Source of the DNA: Flavobacterium pectinovorum
GTDB lineage: Bacteria; Bacteroidota; Bacteroidia; Flavobacteriales; Flavobacteriaceae
NCBI RefSeq assembly: GCF_900142715.1
Contig: NZ_FRBX01000001.1
Location: forward strand, 1,302,001-1,366,000
Direction: 5' to 3'
Length of the DNA stretch: 64,000 bases
Under the pieces are notes generated by a model that saw nothing but the letters and a program-made list of their open reading frames with translations, did not search any database and was not told where the DNA came from. Shown here piece after piece: positions 8,742 through 17,869 of this stretch; the stretch's first letter is position 1, and each line of letters begins with the position of its first letter. A program made the translations under genes and the position numbers.

Positions 8742-9500
8742 CTAATTACTAGTTACAGAATAACTGTTACATGTAAAATTTGCCCCATTTCCGTTTGTCC
8801 CATAACAGGATGAGATTTCAAATCCATATTGTATGTCTCCAACAGTGACATTACCAAACCATCCCTTATTTTTTATCCAATTATAGATTGCTTTTGCATC
8901 TATTGTGCCGCTGTTGGTTTTTGTCGTGCGTAAAAATGAATAAACATTATTAGATCCATTGTTTCCGCGGAATACGTTCCAGGTGTGACCACCTATGCTT
9001 TGGTTTGTGTATACCGGAACAGAAGCACCAGTTGATGAATAATTATAAGAAATTGGTTTTACATTTCCTGAACCGTCCGAATTTCCTGTGTAGTTTAACC
9101 ACAGCATTATTTCATTGGCTTTATTGCTATCCCAAAGATCATAAGCAGAAACCCATGCTCCACCACTTGGAGTAGTTGCATTAAAGCTGGTACTAAGAGT
9201 GTTGATTGTATTTAATGCTTTACCTACATATTTGGTTGAATTTGGGTATGATTTAATACCTGCAGTATTTGGATGGTTTGCCCAAATACCCCAATTACTG
9301 TAATTATTTGCCCATATGGATTGGCTTCCTGCACCAGAACCCCATATATTATTATAAACGGTATAACCGCCATTTGACCAACTAGCATATTGATCAGATG
9401 ATGACCATGCAGCTTTAACTTCTGAGTCATTCTTTACATCGCTTGTTTCGCACCCCATAAACATTAGGCTTAATACTACAAATAAAATTGTTTTTCTCAT
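8742..9500 (-). CDS. glycoside hydrolase family 12 lipoprotein (endoglucanase/xyloglucanase)
   Basis: 252 residues with a lipoprotein signal (lipobox MGC, Cys17), so it is anchored in the outer membrane or exposed at the surface. GH12 is recognised from the concave-sheet motif NEIMLWLNY with nucleophile Glu130 and the C-terminal YGFEISS with acid/base Glu228, plus an N-terminal Trp/Asn-rich strand set (NNIWG, GIWANHP). Retaining GH12 enzymes cleave internal beta-1,4-glucan or xyloglucan bonds. The length (about 235 mature residues) equals a bare catalytic domain, with no carbohydrate-binding module. No SusCD pair is adjacent, so it seems to work alone. Confidence 0.85.
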   Translation of the reverse strand: MRKTILFVVLSLMFMGCETSDVKNDSEVKAAWSSSDQYASWSNGGYTVYNNIWGSGAGSQSIWANNYSNWGIWANHPNTAGIKSYPNSTKYVGKALNTINTLSTSFNATTPSGGAWVSAYDLWDSNKANEIMLWLNYTGNSDGSGNVKPISYNYSSTGASVPVYTNQSIGGHTWNVFRGNNGSNNVYSFLRTTKTNSGTIDAKAIYNWIKNKGWFGNVTVGDIQYGFEISSCYGTNGNGANFTCNSYSVTSN

Positions 9501-9824
9501 AAATTTTAATTTTTAAGGTTAAATAATTAGTTATACTAAGGTATTGATAATTAAATATTTATATTAATATTTATTAAAAATATGCGTATTTTTAAACTAT
9601 AATCATAAATAATGGATCTTAACGCATTAAAATTTAAAAATATTTTTTAGTTATGGTAAAAATGACTATATATAAAATAAAAAACTGAGAATAATATAAT
9701 TTGTAAATAATAAAACAGACTTATTCTCATTATCGTAAGAATAAGTCTATTTTTTTGTAGCGAAAATAAATTGTTTATCAATGTGTTGTTATGGTTAAAT
9801 AACAACTTCTAGAAGAGAATTAGT
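9501..9824. other. AT-rich intergenic region upstream of GH12
   Basis: This 324-bp region is very AT-rich. It holds the terminator at 9717-9748 and presumably the GH12 promoter, but no clean TAnnTTTG element was found on the minus strand. No ORF is supported. Confidence 0.4.
9717..9748. terminator. terminator of the CAP-domain gene
   Basis: An 11-bp perfect stem, AGACTTATTCT/AGAATAAGTCT, is followed by a run of seven or more T on the plus strand and by TTTTA on the minus strand. It lies about 75 bp past the end of the CAP gene. Confidence 0.85.
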
Positions 9825-10304
9825 TTACTTTCCTAAATTTGCAACCCATATGTTTCCTGATTTTCCAGCACCCATTTCTACATAAGTATTACTCATCATG
9901 GCTTTACAATGGTCTTCGCTGTTTTTCCAGCCTATTACAACTTCGGCAGAAGTACTGTAATTGCGAGCAATCACTTCACCTACATATTTTCCGGTATAAC
10001 TAACAGCAGCGGCTCTTTGTATAGGACTTGTCCCTTCAGGCGATATATGCGCGAAATAATTACGTGCATTCATATCCTTAGCATAATTGATAGCTGTTTT
10101 TGTTAATAATGTATTGCTTACCAATGCAGGTACAGCAGGCATATCATCGGCTCCACATTTACATCCCGTTGCTCTAAGTTTGTTTATTTCAATCAAAACA
10201 GAATCAGTGACGTCTGTCTCATCAATGAGAGTATCATCATCATTACTACATGAGATAAATAATAAGGAGGTCAAAAGAATATAAATAACACGCTTTGGAA
10301 ACAT
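9825..10304 (-). CDS. CAP-domain (SCP/PR-1) lipoprotein
   Basis: 159 residues. Residues 1-19 form a lipoprotein signal with an ISCSNDDD lipobox, followed by an acidic linker. The CAP domain follows: ARNYFAHISPEG with its conserved His, GEVIARNY (the E-N-containing strand), the GWKNSEDH helix carrying the second His, and a terminal strand IWVANLGK. Bacterial CAP proteins are extracellular and their biochemical role is mostly unknown (lipid binding or proteolysis have been proposed). The domain is short (about 125 residues) but has its usual His/Glu positions. It appears to be a single-gene unit. Confidence 0.85.
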   Translation of the reverse strand: MFPKRVIYILLTSLLFISCSNDDDTLIDETDVTDSVLIEINKLRATGCKCGADDMPAVPALVSNTLLTKTAINYAKDMNARNYFAHISPEGTSPIQRAAAVSYTGKYVGEVIARNYSTSAEVVIGWKNSEDHCKAMMSNTYVEMGAGKSGNIWVANLGK

Positions 10305-10516
10305 AATAATGGATTATTTATTTATTAAGGAGATATAAAGATATTTGTTTTATTGTTTTAAGATTTTCTAAAATTAAGGTTCTTTGCTTTTATTATTGAA
10401 ATTTTTTCTCAAAAAGATAAATGACAGTTTAGTTCATCACTTGTAACTCTACGGGGAAACCAAACCTCTGGGTGTTTTATATATTCATACGTATTAAATG
10501 GAGGTAAAAGGGCATA

Positions 10517-10549
10517 AAAAAGCTCCAAATCAACAATTTGGAGCTTTTT
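10517..10549. terminator. terminator hairpin leading R1 copy A
   Basis: The stem is AAAAAGCTCCAAAT/ATTTGGAGCTTTTT, strong in both directions. It stands immediately left of the tRNA-tail-like sequence of R1 copy A and just beyond the end of the minus-strand gene at 10634. Confidence 0.85.
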
Positions 10550-10550
10550 A

Positions 10551-10630
10551 TTTGTGACCTTGACTGAACAAATTTCTATAGATTTTATGGAAGATTTGAA
10601 GAGATTGGCTTATTTTTATTTAGATATACT
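10551..10630. repeat. R1 repeat, copy A (degraded)
   Basis: The sequence begins TTTGTGACCTTGACTGAAC, a mutated version of the tRNA-Arg 3' tail with flank. It continues with the conserved R1 phrases CAAATTTCTATA, TTTTATGGAAGATTTGAAG and AGATTGGCTTA. The middle of R1 is deleted; the end (TTTATTTAGATATAC) corresponds to GATTTAGATGTCC of copy E. It abuts the stop codon of the gene at 10634-12175. Other copies are B, C, D, E and F. The rest of the 329-bp gap 10305-10633 shows only AT-rich sequence upstream of the CAP gene. Confidence 0.75.
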
Positions 10631-10633
10631 TTT

Positions 10634-12175
10634 TTAATTATCGCAGAACGAACCAATTTGCTTTAAATGCCTTTCGGTCTGGTATTTATTAAAGTTGTCC
10701 CATTTCGGAGCAGTACTTGTTTTTTGTCCGTACATGGCATCCAGGCAAATGTTGTTGTCCTTGTATTTGTCATGTAAAACAGCCAAAATTTTAAAGAAAA
10801 ATTCATCCAGCATGATGATGGCTTCAAATTCTGATTTTAGTGTACTGTAATTAGAATCTGAAGGATTTAATAGTTGCAGTAAATTTAAAAGCTCTTTCTT
10901 TTCTTCTTCATTGATTTCAGTGGCATAACCCGTTTTTAAGGTTTTAAAGACCAGATTATTCCAGGCTTTGCTGTCATGTCCCCATTGCACATCAGGCAGG
11001 TTTAGGGAATGTTCGCAAATTAGAATAATAGAAAAAAGAACATCATTTAAATACTCCGCCGGGAATTCATCAAAGCTTCTGAATTCGAAACCGCTCTGGT
11101 ACATTTTTTCCTGATTAAAGTCAAGCCCCACTTCCGAAAGCATTTCATATTCCATGTCGGCTTCAATCTGATCGCGCCACCAGATATTTTCTTCTTTTGT
11201 AAATTTCAGTAGTTTTCTAAAATTGTCTACCTTATAGGTTAGGATTTTACCTTTTGGCATTGATTTGTTATAGGTTCCAACACCAATGTAACGGGACATG
11301 GCATTTCGCATTGAACCCAAAGTGAATTTTTTATCTAAGCTGTATTTATCACTTATCACGCCCATAATATCAGGGCTTCCGAGCGTGGATATGAAAAAAG
11401 GCTCAAACCACTGTAATAAGTAAATGGCGTTAGCATGTGTTTTTTCAAAATCATTATAATCCACAATTCTGCTATCTTCTGTTAATGACGGTAAGGTGAT
11501 ATGAAAATGGTAGGTTCCGTTATTGAACAAAACCAGGTTTTCCTGATTGGTCATAAACATATTAAGGCCGTTGTTGTAATCCGGAAAATTTAATTTTCCG
11601 TTTAACACAGACGATTCGTTGATTTTATCCAAAAACAGTTTTTTGGTCGCTTTCAATTCTTTGCAGGAATCAGTAATGGTTCTGTTTTCAAAATATTTGG
11701 TTACAAATTCAATAGAATCACCATCAAAATGCACCGATCCCATCGTTTTGTTTCTTTGGGTAATCATACTCTGAATGTTGTATGGCTGATCTTCAAGGAA
11801 AAGTTCCATGATCGATTTGCCCAGATATTCCGGATTTTCAATCGGTTCTGCGATTATCTCACCGGCTTCCGTATCGATTACTGTTTTTACTGGCGATAAT
11901 GTCTTGTGCTGATAATTGATATCGAGCTTTTCCAGCGAATGACTGTTCATCATTCGACTTACTTTATAGTTTTCAGTCAGGTTAAAAGCTTTTTTCAGCA
12001 TAGGAGCCAGGCTTTCGGGTTTATAGCATTTTCTGTAATCAATACTATATTTCTCAAAGCCAATTTTTTCTTGTATAAATTCACCAGAAACTATTAGGGG
12101 TTCTTCAAACTGCATGTAGGTTTCGTTTTCCAATCCTATTCCCCAATAATATTTTTTTGTCTGATTGTCTTTCAT
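10634..12175 (-). CDS. unknown protein, possible carboxylate-amine-ligase-like enzyme
   Basis: 513 residues with no signal peptide or membrane segment. I do not recognise the family with certainty. The start (YYWGIGLENETYMQF) resembles the Gly-x-Glu-x-Glu box that opens glutamate-cysteine-ligase and amidoligase folds. Later motifs fit loosely: GTYHFHITLP (an HxH strand) and LGSMRNAMSRYIGVGTY (a Ser/Arg-rich substrate loop). An ATP-dependent COOH-NH2 ligase is therefore possible but unproven. The next gene upstream on the same strand, 427 bp away, encodes a cysteine-amidase candidate. The gene ends directly at R1 copy A. Confidence 0.45.
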   Translation of the reverse strand: MKDNQTKKYYWGIGLENETYMQFEEPLIVSGEFIQEKIGFEKYSIDYRKCYKPESLAPMLKKAFNLTENYKVSRMMNSHSLEKLDINYQHKTLSPVKTVIDTEAGEIIAEPIENPEYLGKSIMELFLEDQPYNIQSMITQRNKTMGSVHFDGDSIEFVTKYFENRTITDSCKELKATKKLFLDKINESSVLNGKLNFPDYNNGLNMFMTNQENLVLFNNGTYHFHITLPSLTEDSRIVDYNDFEKTHANAIYLLQWFEPFFISTLGSPDIMGVISDKYSLDKKFTLGSMRNAMSRYIGVGTYNKSMPKGKILTYKVDNFRKLLKFTKEENIWWRDQIEADMEYEMLSEVGLDFNQEKMYQSGFEFRSFDEFPAEYLNDVLFSIILICEHSLNLPDVQWGHDSKAWNNLVFKTLKTGYATEINEEEKKELLNLLQLLNPSDSNYSTLKSEFEAIIMLDEFFFKILAVLHDKYKDNNICLDAMYGQKTSTAPKWDNFNKYQTERHLKQIGSFCDN

Positions 12176-12602
12176 TTATACTTACTTTCTTTTTTAAGGT
12201 TATTTTAATTTATAAAGTCATTTTTATTCAGGAATACAAATTCAATCTGTTAAAACCAGAGACAAGAAACCTATAACGGATTAAGCATATTGTTGCCTCC
12301 ATTATAAAAGTTTTCGTTTACTTTTAAAAATATAGGAATTTATATTTTAGATTTTTTGCAATTTTATCGACTGAAACATCAATTTAGAAGTAAAATTTTA
12401 TAATAAGGTTATAAAATTACTTTCGTTATTAATCACTTTTGTATCAATAATTTAGGCAAGAGAATAGCTAAATCACAATTTTTGCTGTTCTTGTTTTTTC
12501 TAAGTTGCAAAAGTAGTTTTTTATTATCGTATTTCCAAGTAGTTAACTCGTTGGTAATCAATATTTTTTTTTGAATATTTAACGATATGGCAAATTGCGT
12601 TT
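12176..12602. other. intergenic region without recognisable content
   Basis: This 427-bp gap lies between two minus-strand genes. It is AT-rich, with no ORF, hairpin of note or R1 copy. The size suggests separate promoters for the two genes, but no clear TTG-N19-TAnnTTTG element was found. Confidence 0.4.
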
Positions 12603-13340
12603 TTATTCGTGATAATAAAACACATACGAGGAATACAAATCATCATTCCACCAGTCTTCCCTGATTTCCGCAAAGTAATTATAATTCAGTTTTCCGGCTT
12701 GCGATTGTAGCGGATATACTACTATACCATTTTCGCGGTACGCTTTATGCAGCTCAGTTTCGGGAACCACGGGAACAATGTGTCCGGAGAGACCTTTTTC
12801 TCTTCTCTTGGCGCAAATTATTCCAATTCCGCCATTGGCATTTACCTTATTCTGAATTTCATCAACAGTAGAAATTCTTTCCCATCCAAAATTTGGTCCC
12901 CATTCTAAAAACCAGTCGTGTATGGCACTGGAATAGATGCGGTCTACGGTTTGTTCAAAAACAGCTTCTACATCTTGTCCTTGTATAATTTTTTCAAGGG
13001 ATTCGGGAGTCCACCAAACGGTTGGAAGATATACTTTAGCAAAATAGCAATAATCATAAGAGTATACATTGCAATAGGTGTCTTCTACAGTTCTTTGATA
13101 TCTAAGACTGATTTCAACGTCCAGTTTATCAATTATTCGGGCAATACTTTCTTTTTTACTCGCTGTATCTGTCAGGTCCCTGTAAGGAATGGAAGAATCC
13201 ATTATTGGTTTTTCTTTCATTTCCATAGAATCCAGCCTCGATTGCAGATCTGGTAACAAATTGGCTTTCTTAATTTGAATATTCGATAGTGTATGATCAT
13301 CTAAAGGTAACGATGCTACTGTTACAGTATGTTTTTTCAT
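12603..13340 (-). CDS. putative papain/NlpC-like peptidoglycan amidase or effector
   Basis: 245 residues without a signal peptide. The N-terminal 80 residues are charged and lack recognisable motifs. The segment TYCNVYSYDYC (Cys90) matches the Cys-Asn start of helix in CHAP/NlpC-like amidases. A downstream WGPNFGWERIS box, an NANGGIGIICA strand and SGHIVPVVPE (His187) complete a Cys-His arrangement. Such enzymes cut peptidoglycan peptides or amides. Without a signal it would need a secretion system, lysis, or an intracellular substrate. The family is inferred from motif spacing only. Confidence 0.5.
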   Translation of the reverse strand: MKKHTVTVASLPLDDHTLSNIQIKKANLLPDLQSRLDSMEMKEKPIMDSSIPYRDLTDTASKKESIARIIDKLDVEISLRYQRTVEDTYCNVYSYDYCYFAKVYLPTVWWTPESLEKIIQGQDVEAVFEQTVDRIYSSAIHDWFLEWGPNFGWERISTVDEIQNKVNANGGIGIICAKRREKGLSGHIVPVVPETELHKAYRENGIVVYPLQSQAGKLNYNYFAEIREDWWNDDLYSSYVFYYHE

Positions 13341-13517
13341 CTTGACTGCTTAAAATTAATTGACCTGACGCTGCTAAATTGATTAATTATACAGCGAAAT
13401 TTGATTAGCCAGCGGGTAAATGTAAGGATTTTAAGTTGCTAAAGAGTTTTAGAAAAAGACAAATTACAGAAAATTGTGTGATTATTTTAATTGTTTTGCC
13501 CTTTTAAACACAAAAAA

Positions 13518-13535
13518 GCATACCATTTAGTATGC
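13518..13535. terminator. terminator hairpin near R1 copy B
   Basis: The stem GCATAC/GTATGC is flanked by AAAAAA and TTTT. It lies about 140 bp past the minus-strand TonB receptor gene and left of the R1-B end sequence. Confidence 0.7.
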
Positions 13536-13610
13536 CTTTTGCTTTTGAAACTATGATAGATTTCGTTAATCTTTGTCCTTAATCTTTGTCCTTTTTACTT
13601 CCTCTTGGTA

Positions 13611-13650
13611 TTTTGGTTTGGATGTCCTGTTGGTGATTGATGTAAATTCG
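13611..13650. repeat. R1 repeat, copy B (right end only)
   Basis: TTTTGGTTTGGATGTCCTG, TTGGTGATTGATGTAAAT and the preceding CTTGGTA match the right-hand end of R1 copies D and F with few changes. The tRNA-tail part is not recognisable. A terminator lies about 75 bp to the left, as in other copies. The copy ends 24 bp from the stop of the TonB receptor gene. The rest of the gap 13341-13674 shows no gene. Confidence 0.75.
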
Positions 13651-13674
13651 TATCTTAGGTTGTCAGAGAATTTA

Positions 13675-15855
13675 TTAAAATGCCTGTGTAAAGCTAATAG
13701 TTATCCGCGTACCATTTTCCTTGACATAATTCATATTATTGGACTGCCATTGGGAGATAACCGTATAATAATCTCTATTAAATAAATTTTCGACACCAAG
13801 GCGAATTGTGCTTTTTTCTTTTAAAGTATAGCTTGAAGAAAGATTAAAAGCCGTGAAAGATTTTATTGGACCTGTTCCGTATGTGTAAGCGCCATTAACA
13901 GGCTCAAATCTGTCCCTGCCGTTTGTACTTGTCATTTGTAGAAATATTGACCAGTCTTCAAGTGGTCTAAATACAGTATAAGCTGCTATTTTTGGCGGAT
14001 TTATACGATCTCCTCCTAAATATACTTTTTTATCGGTTAGTTCGCGTTTCCCTTCGGTAAAGGAATAATTTGCTCCAATATCAATTTTTGGATGAAGACG
14101 ATACTTGGCTGAGAGTTCAAAGCCATAAATTTTTTCAGGTGAGCGGGAAATCTGTGGATTACCATCAACATAAACATAAGACGCGCCTAATTTTGATGTA
14201 CTGTAATACATAGCGCCTTCATAAGAAAGTTTATTTAAAGCTCCTGAAAATCCAAATTCATAATTATTGGCCGTAACCGCTTTTATCGAAGTATTGCTAA
14301 CCGTGTTTTCTTTAGCAGCGCGCAGTACCAAACCTAAATCGGCAACGCTGAAACTTTGAGAGAAACTAACAAAAGGTTTAAAAAGAGCCCATTTTGTATA
14401 ACGCAGTCCGGCATTAAACATAAGCGCATCGAAATCCAATGCTCCGCCATTTACCGCAATCCCGCCGCCTACATAGGTTCCGTTTACATAATTACGAATA
14501 CCAATAGTGGTGTAATCTGGTACATCGATATTTACATTCTCAAGCCTTAAACCCGTTTTTAATACCAAGTTCGGTCCAAACATGTTTTTAAGCTGAAAAT
14601 AAGGTGCAAGATTCGTCATATTCATTTCAGGAATTACCAATCTTCCATCCGTAAGATGTGTATCTGTTATATCCGAAAGAATATCCAATCCATAAGTTAA
14701 ATTACCTGATATAAGAGAACTGAATTCGTATGGTGTGTTTAAATTTAAGCGAAAACCCAGTTTCTTGCTTTGTGTTGCAGGCTGTCCGTTATTTTCAAAA
14801 AAGTCACTGTAGTTGATTAGTGTAAGATAGTCCTGAAAGTAAAGTGTTGCGTTAACATCCGTATTTCCAATTAAATTTTCACTAGTATAACTTAAACTTG
14901 CATTATGGTTATAAGGTGTTCCTTCAGGTTCCCCCGGGCGCTGTCCTCTAATTCCGGTAGTTGGCGAATCAAAATTACCGTAAACACCGGCTTTTGCTAT
15001 ATAATCGGTACGCTGTGTACTCTGAAAATAGTTATACATTAATTCCAGGCGGTTATTGGTATTGATATCATAACCAATTTTTGCAAAAGCATTCCAGTTT
15101 CTTAGATCATTCATTCCGTATTCCGGAGAAAGTACTCGTCCTTTCGAATCCCGATAAAGTCCCGTCTCTTCATAACGCCCACTGACTACGTAATCGAATT
15201 TCTTTATTTTTCCAGAAAAAAGCTGGGAAACAAAGAAACCGGCGGTTCCTTTAGGCTTTATAAGAGAAAAAGCTGTTCCTGCCTCTGTTGATCCGCTAAT
15301 CGCTTTATCAGTATTGGCTTTTTTGGTAATATAATTAATCAAACCGCCGTCTGCGCCATTACCATAAATAGCAGTTGCTCCCTTAATTACTTCTACACGC
15401 TCTAAAACAGTAGGATCAAGAGATCGCATGTCTTTGGCGCCATCTCTTAAAGGTGTACTTTGAGGAATGCCGTCAATCATAACCAATACACGACGGCCTC
15501 TTAAAGTCTGTCCTAAATTCTGAGTTCTATTGGTAGTAAAACCAAGACCTGGTACGGATGCCCCCAGGATATCACTAAGATTAGAACTAATGCTTAATTG
15601 TTGCTGTATTTGTTTTTTGGATAATAAAGTAACCGAAGAAGGAACTTCATCTAAAATCTCTGCCTTCCTTGATGCGGAAACTACAATTTCCTGTAATTCA
15701 TTATCAGCCGCTGGCTTATCGGTTAAAATACTATCCTGACTTTGTGGATCTGTTTTTTTATCTTTTTCTGTTTTAGTGTTTGGTTTAGAAACTTGCTGTG
15801 CAGAGACTGAACTTACAGTGAAGCACAACAGTAAAAGGAGCGTATAAATTTTCAT
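13675..15855 (-). CDS. TonB-dependent receptor, siderophore type
   Basis: 726 residues: a signal peptide (to VSAQ, about residue 20), a Lys/Asp-rich linker, a TonB-box-like EIVVSASRK near residue 55, a plug domain (VLVMIDGIPQ, then VERVEVIKGATAIYG) and a 22-strand-type barrel ending in ITISFTQAF. There is no carboxypeptidase-regulatory domain, unlike SusC proteins, and the size fits ferric-siderophore or heme importers. No siderophore genes are adjacent. A good promoter lies just upstream (15887-15916). A TonB/ExbBD complex encoded elsewhere would energise it. Confidence 0.85.
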   Translation of the reverse strand: MKIYTLLLLLCFTVSSVSAQQVSKPNTKTEKDKKTDPQSQDSILTDKPAADNELQEIVVSASRKAEILDEVPSSVTLLSKKQIQQQLSISSNLSDILGASVPGLGFTTNRTQNLGQTLRGRRVLVMIDGIPQSTPLRDGAKDMRSLDPTVLERVEVIKGATAIYGNGADGGLINYITKKANTDKAISGSTEAGTAFSLIKPKGTAGFFVSQLFSGKIKKFDYVVSGRYEETGLYRDSKGRVLSPEYGMNDLRNWNAFAKIGYDINTNNRLELMYNYFQSTQRTDYIAKAGVYGNFDSPTTGIRGQRPGEPEGTPYNHNASLSYTSENLIGNTDVNATLYFQDYLTLINYSDFFENNGQPATQSKKLGFRLNLNTPYEFSSLISGNLTYGLDILSDITDTHLTDGRLVIPEMNMTNLAPYFQLKNMFGPNLVLKTGLRLENVNIDVPDYTTIGIRNYVNGTYVGGGIAVNGGALDFDALMFNAGLRYTKWALFKPFVSFSQSFSVADLGLVLRAAKENTVSNTSIKAVTANNYEFGFSGALNKLSYEGAMYYSTSKLGASYVYVDGNPQISRSPEKIYGFELSAKYRLHPKIDIGANYSFTEGKRELTDKKVYLGGDRINPPKIAAYTVFRPLEDWSIFLQMTSTNGRDRFEPVNGAYTYGTGPIKSFTAFNLSSSYTLKEKSTIRLGVENLFNRDYYTVISQWQSNNMNYVKENGTRITISFTQAF

Positions 15856-15886
15856 TGGTATTATTTAGACTTAATTTAAATAGTTG

Positions 15887-15916
15887 CAAATATATAAAAA
15901 TCAATAACAAAATCAA
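15887..15916 (-). promoter_or_regulatory. Bacteroidota-type promoter of the TonB receptor
   Basis: On the minus strand, TTG is followed by 19 bp and TATATTTG, matching the TTG-N17-23-TAnnTTTG consensus. It lies 32 bp upstream of the start codon. No Fur-like palindrome was recognised around it. Confidence 0.7.
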
Positions 15917-16146
15917 TTGGATAATACATGCTTATTTAAAGAAAATGGAGGGCCTGATTAAATTTTTGTTAAAAAAAATACTAACACCGTAAATACAGAA
16001 TTTCTTCAGATTTCATGTTGAACTTTGCCTTATTAATCTTTAACAGTAAGAACTTATTGTCTTAATTTAATCTGTTTTCTATGAGGAAAAACTACGTTTA
16101 TTTTTTATTCAACAAGCGTAATTAGTAATTTCTAATCTTTTTTAAA

Positions 16147-16905
16147 ATGTTAAAAACCTTCCTCTTTTTCCTTTTTGGTATGACTTCGATTTGTGCACAA
16201 AACACAATAAGTGATACAATTGCTGTACAAGATACTGTACCTAATTTAAAGTTCAATTACAAACAATTAATCATTCCCGGGGTTCTTTTGGGATATGGAT
16301 TTATTGGTTTGGAAAGTGATCAGCTTAAGAGTTATAATTCAGAAATTAAGGAAGAAGTAAATGAGGATATTGATCATAAAGTTTCTATTGATGATTTTTC
16401 TCAGTGGGCACCTGCAGCTTCTGTTTATGCACTTAATGCTTTTGGCGTAAAAGGGAAAAATAACCTAAAAGACCGCTCTATTATTTTGGCCAGTTCTTAT
16501 TTAATGATGAGCGCTTCGGTATTTGCCCTGAAAAACATTACTAAAGTTGAAAGACCAGATGGGTCTTCGAATAACTCATTTCCTTCTGGACATACTGCTA
16601 CTGCTTTTGCGGGAGCCGAATTTATGTATCAGGAATATAAGGACCAATCAATTTGGTACGGAATTGCAGGATATGCAGTAGCAACAGGAACGGGACTTTT
16701 TAGAATGTATAATGACAGGCACTGGCTTACAGATGTAGTGGCGGGCGCAGGTATAGGAATATTAAGTACAAAAGCCGCTTATTGGATATATCCTTATCTG
16801 CAGAATAAGGTGTTTAAATCCTCAAAAGAAAATAAAACCACATCGATGATTATGCCTTTTTATAACGGAAAAGAATTGGGATGCAGTTTCGTAAGGCAAT
16901 TTTAA
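16147..16905 (+). CDS. PAP2 family phosphatase (copy 1)
   Basis: 252 residues with a signal or anchor sequence (ending ICAQ). The three phosphatase motifs are intact: KNITKVERP (K-x6-RP), FPSGH and RMYNDRHWLTD (R-x5-H-x3-D). PAP2 enzymes remove phosphate from lipid substrates such as undecaprenyl pyrophosphate, phosphatidate or lipid A at the periplasmic face. By eye it is about two-thirds identical to the protein at 24384-25148, so the pair are paralogues in opposite orientation. The convergent neighbour is a diacylglycerol-kinase-like gene, which suggests a phospholipid or undecaprenol cycle. Confidence 0.88.
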   Translation: MLKTFLFFLFGMTSICAQNTISDTIAVQDTVPNLKFNYKQLIIPGVLLGYGFIGLESDQLKSYNSEIKEEVNEDIDHKVSIDDFSQWAPAASVYALNAFGVKGKNNLKDRSIILASSYLMMSASVFALKNITKVERPDGSSNNSFPSGHTATAFAGAEFMYQEYKDQSIWYGIAGYAVATGTGLFRMYNDRHWLTDVVAGAGIGILSTKAAYWIYPYLQNKVFKSSKENKTTSMIMPFYNGKELGCSFVRQF

Positions 16906-16939
16906 AGCAGTATATAAATTAAGAATTACAAAAATTAAT

Positions 16940-16974
16940 TTCCATAGACAGATTATGTAAGTCTCTCTATGGAA
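16940..16974. terminator. convergent terminator
   Basis: The stem TTCCATAGA/TCTATGGAA has an inner pairing AGA/TCT. It stands between the convergent PAP2 and lipid-kinase genes and can serve both. Confidence 0.75.
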
Positions 16975-16984
16975 TTTATGTTTT

Positions 16985-17869
16985 TTATAAATGAACAAGA
17001 ACCTGCAAACCGTTGGGAAGTATGCTTACTTTTATTTCATTTGTTTTTAAATTATACTGTTCTCCGTCAATTTGGGCATCAATGAAGATTTTGGCCGGCA
17101 TTTCGATTTGAATATCTTTTACTAAAAAGTGTTTTGCCTTTTCAAATTTTTCAATTGAATTTCGAAGCACATGATAACCCAGCATAATTTTTTCAAAAAA
17201 AGACAATTTCGGTATAATAATCATATCCAATAATCCGTCATGAAGACTTGCTTTTGGAGTCAGGCTCATGTTATAACCCATTTCGTTTGAGTTAGATATG
17301 AATAACATCAAAGGATCTGTTTCTATAATTTGATCGTTAAAATGTACAATGGTTTTTTGCGGTTTAAATTCTAAGCTGGAAGATAATGCAGCCTTGATAT
17401 AAGCGGGAAGTGTTCTTTTTCCTGCTCTCTCATATTTTTTTATAATCATGGCATCAATGCCAATACCCATATTGCTGAAAAAGTATTTGTGATTTAGCTG
17501 TCCCACATCCATCGTTGTTGCATTTCCTTTTTTAATGATAGCAATTGCTTTGTCAAAATTTCTGGGAATATTCAAGTTAGAGGCCAGCCCGTTTCCTGAA
17601 CCTACCGGAATAATTCCTAACTTAATTGAAGTTCCCACAAGGCAAGAAGCTACTTCGTTGATGGTTCCGTCTCCGCCACAAGCAATTATATAATCGGGAT
17701 TGTGTACAATAGCCGCTTTTGTGAGTACTATGGCATGCTTTTTTTGATTGGTATAATCAATTTCAATTTTATATTTTTCTTTCGGAAATTGACTTAAAAG
17801 ATAGGAAGCAGACAAATTGTGTTTTCCACTTCCGGATATAGGATTGATTATAAAATGAATGTAAATCAT
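16985..17869 (-). CDS. diacylglycerol kinase-like lipid kinase (DagK/YegS family)
   Basis: 294 residues with an NPISGSGKHN start, the nucleotide motif GGDGTINEV and the substrate loop GSGNGLASNL, all diagnostic of the DAGK catalytic fold. These kinases phosphorylate diacylglycerol or related lipids on the cytoplasmic face. The start codon overlaps the stop of the LtaS-like gene by one base (17869), indicating translational coupling. LtaS-type enzymes release diacylglycerol when they transfer phosphoglycerol head groups, and DagK recycles it. This pairing is a good functional link. Confidence 0.88.
   Translation of the reverse strand: MIYIHFIINPISGSGKHNLSASYLLSQFPKEKYKIEIDYTNQKKHAIVLTKAAIVHNPDYIIACGGDGTINEVASCLVGTSIKLGIIPVGSGNGLASNLNIPRNFDKAIAIIKKGNATTMDVGQLNHKYFFSNMGIGIDAMIIKKYERAGKRTLPAYIKAALSSSLEFKPQKTIVHFNDQIIETDPLMLFISNSNEMGYNMSLTPKASLHDGLLDMIIIPKLSFFEKIMLGYHVLRNSIEKFEKAKHFLVKDIQIEMPAKIFIDAQIDGEQYNLKTNEIKVSILPNGLQVLVHL

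Noticed and set aside
10551-10630. R1 copies as additional complete tRNA genes
   Set aside because: Only the last 14 or so bases of a tRNA are present; there is no D-arm, anticodon arm or 5' acceptor strand.
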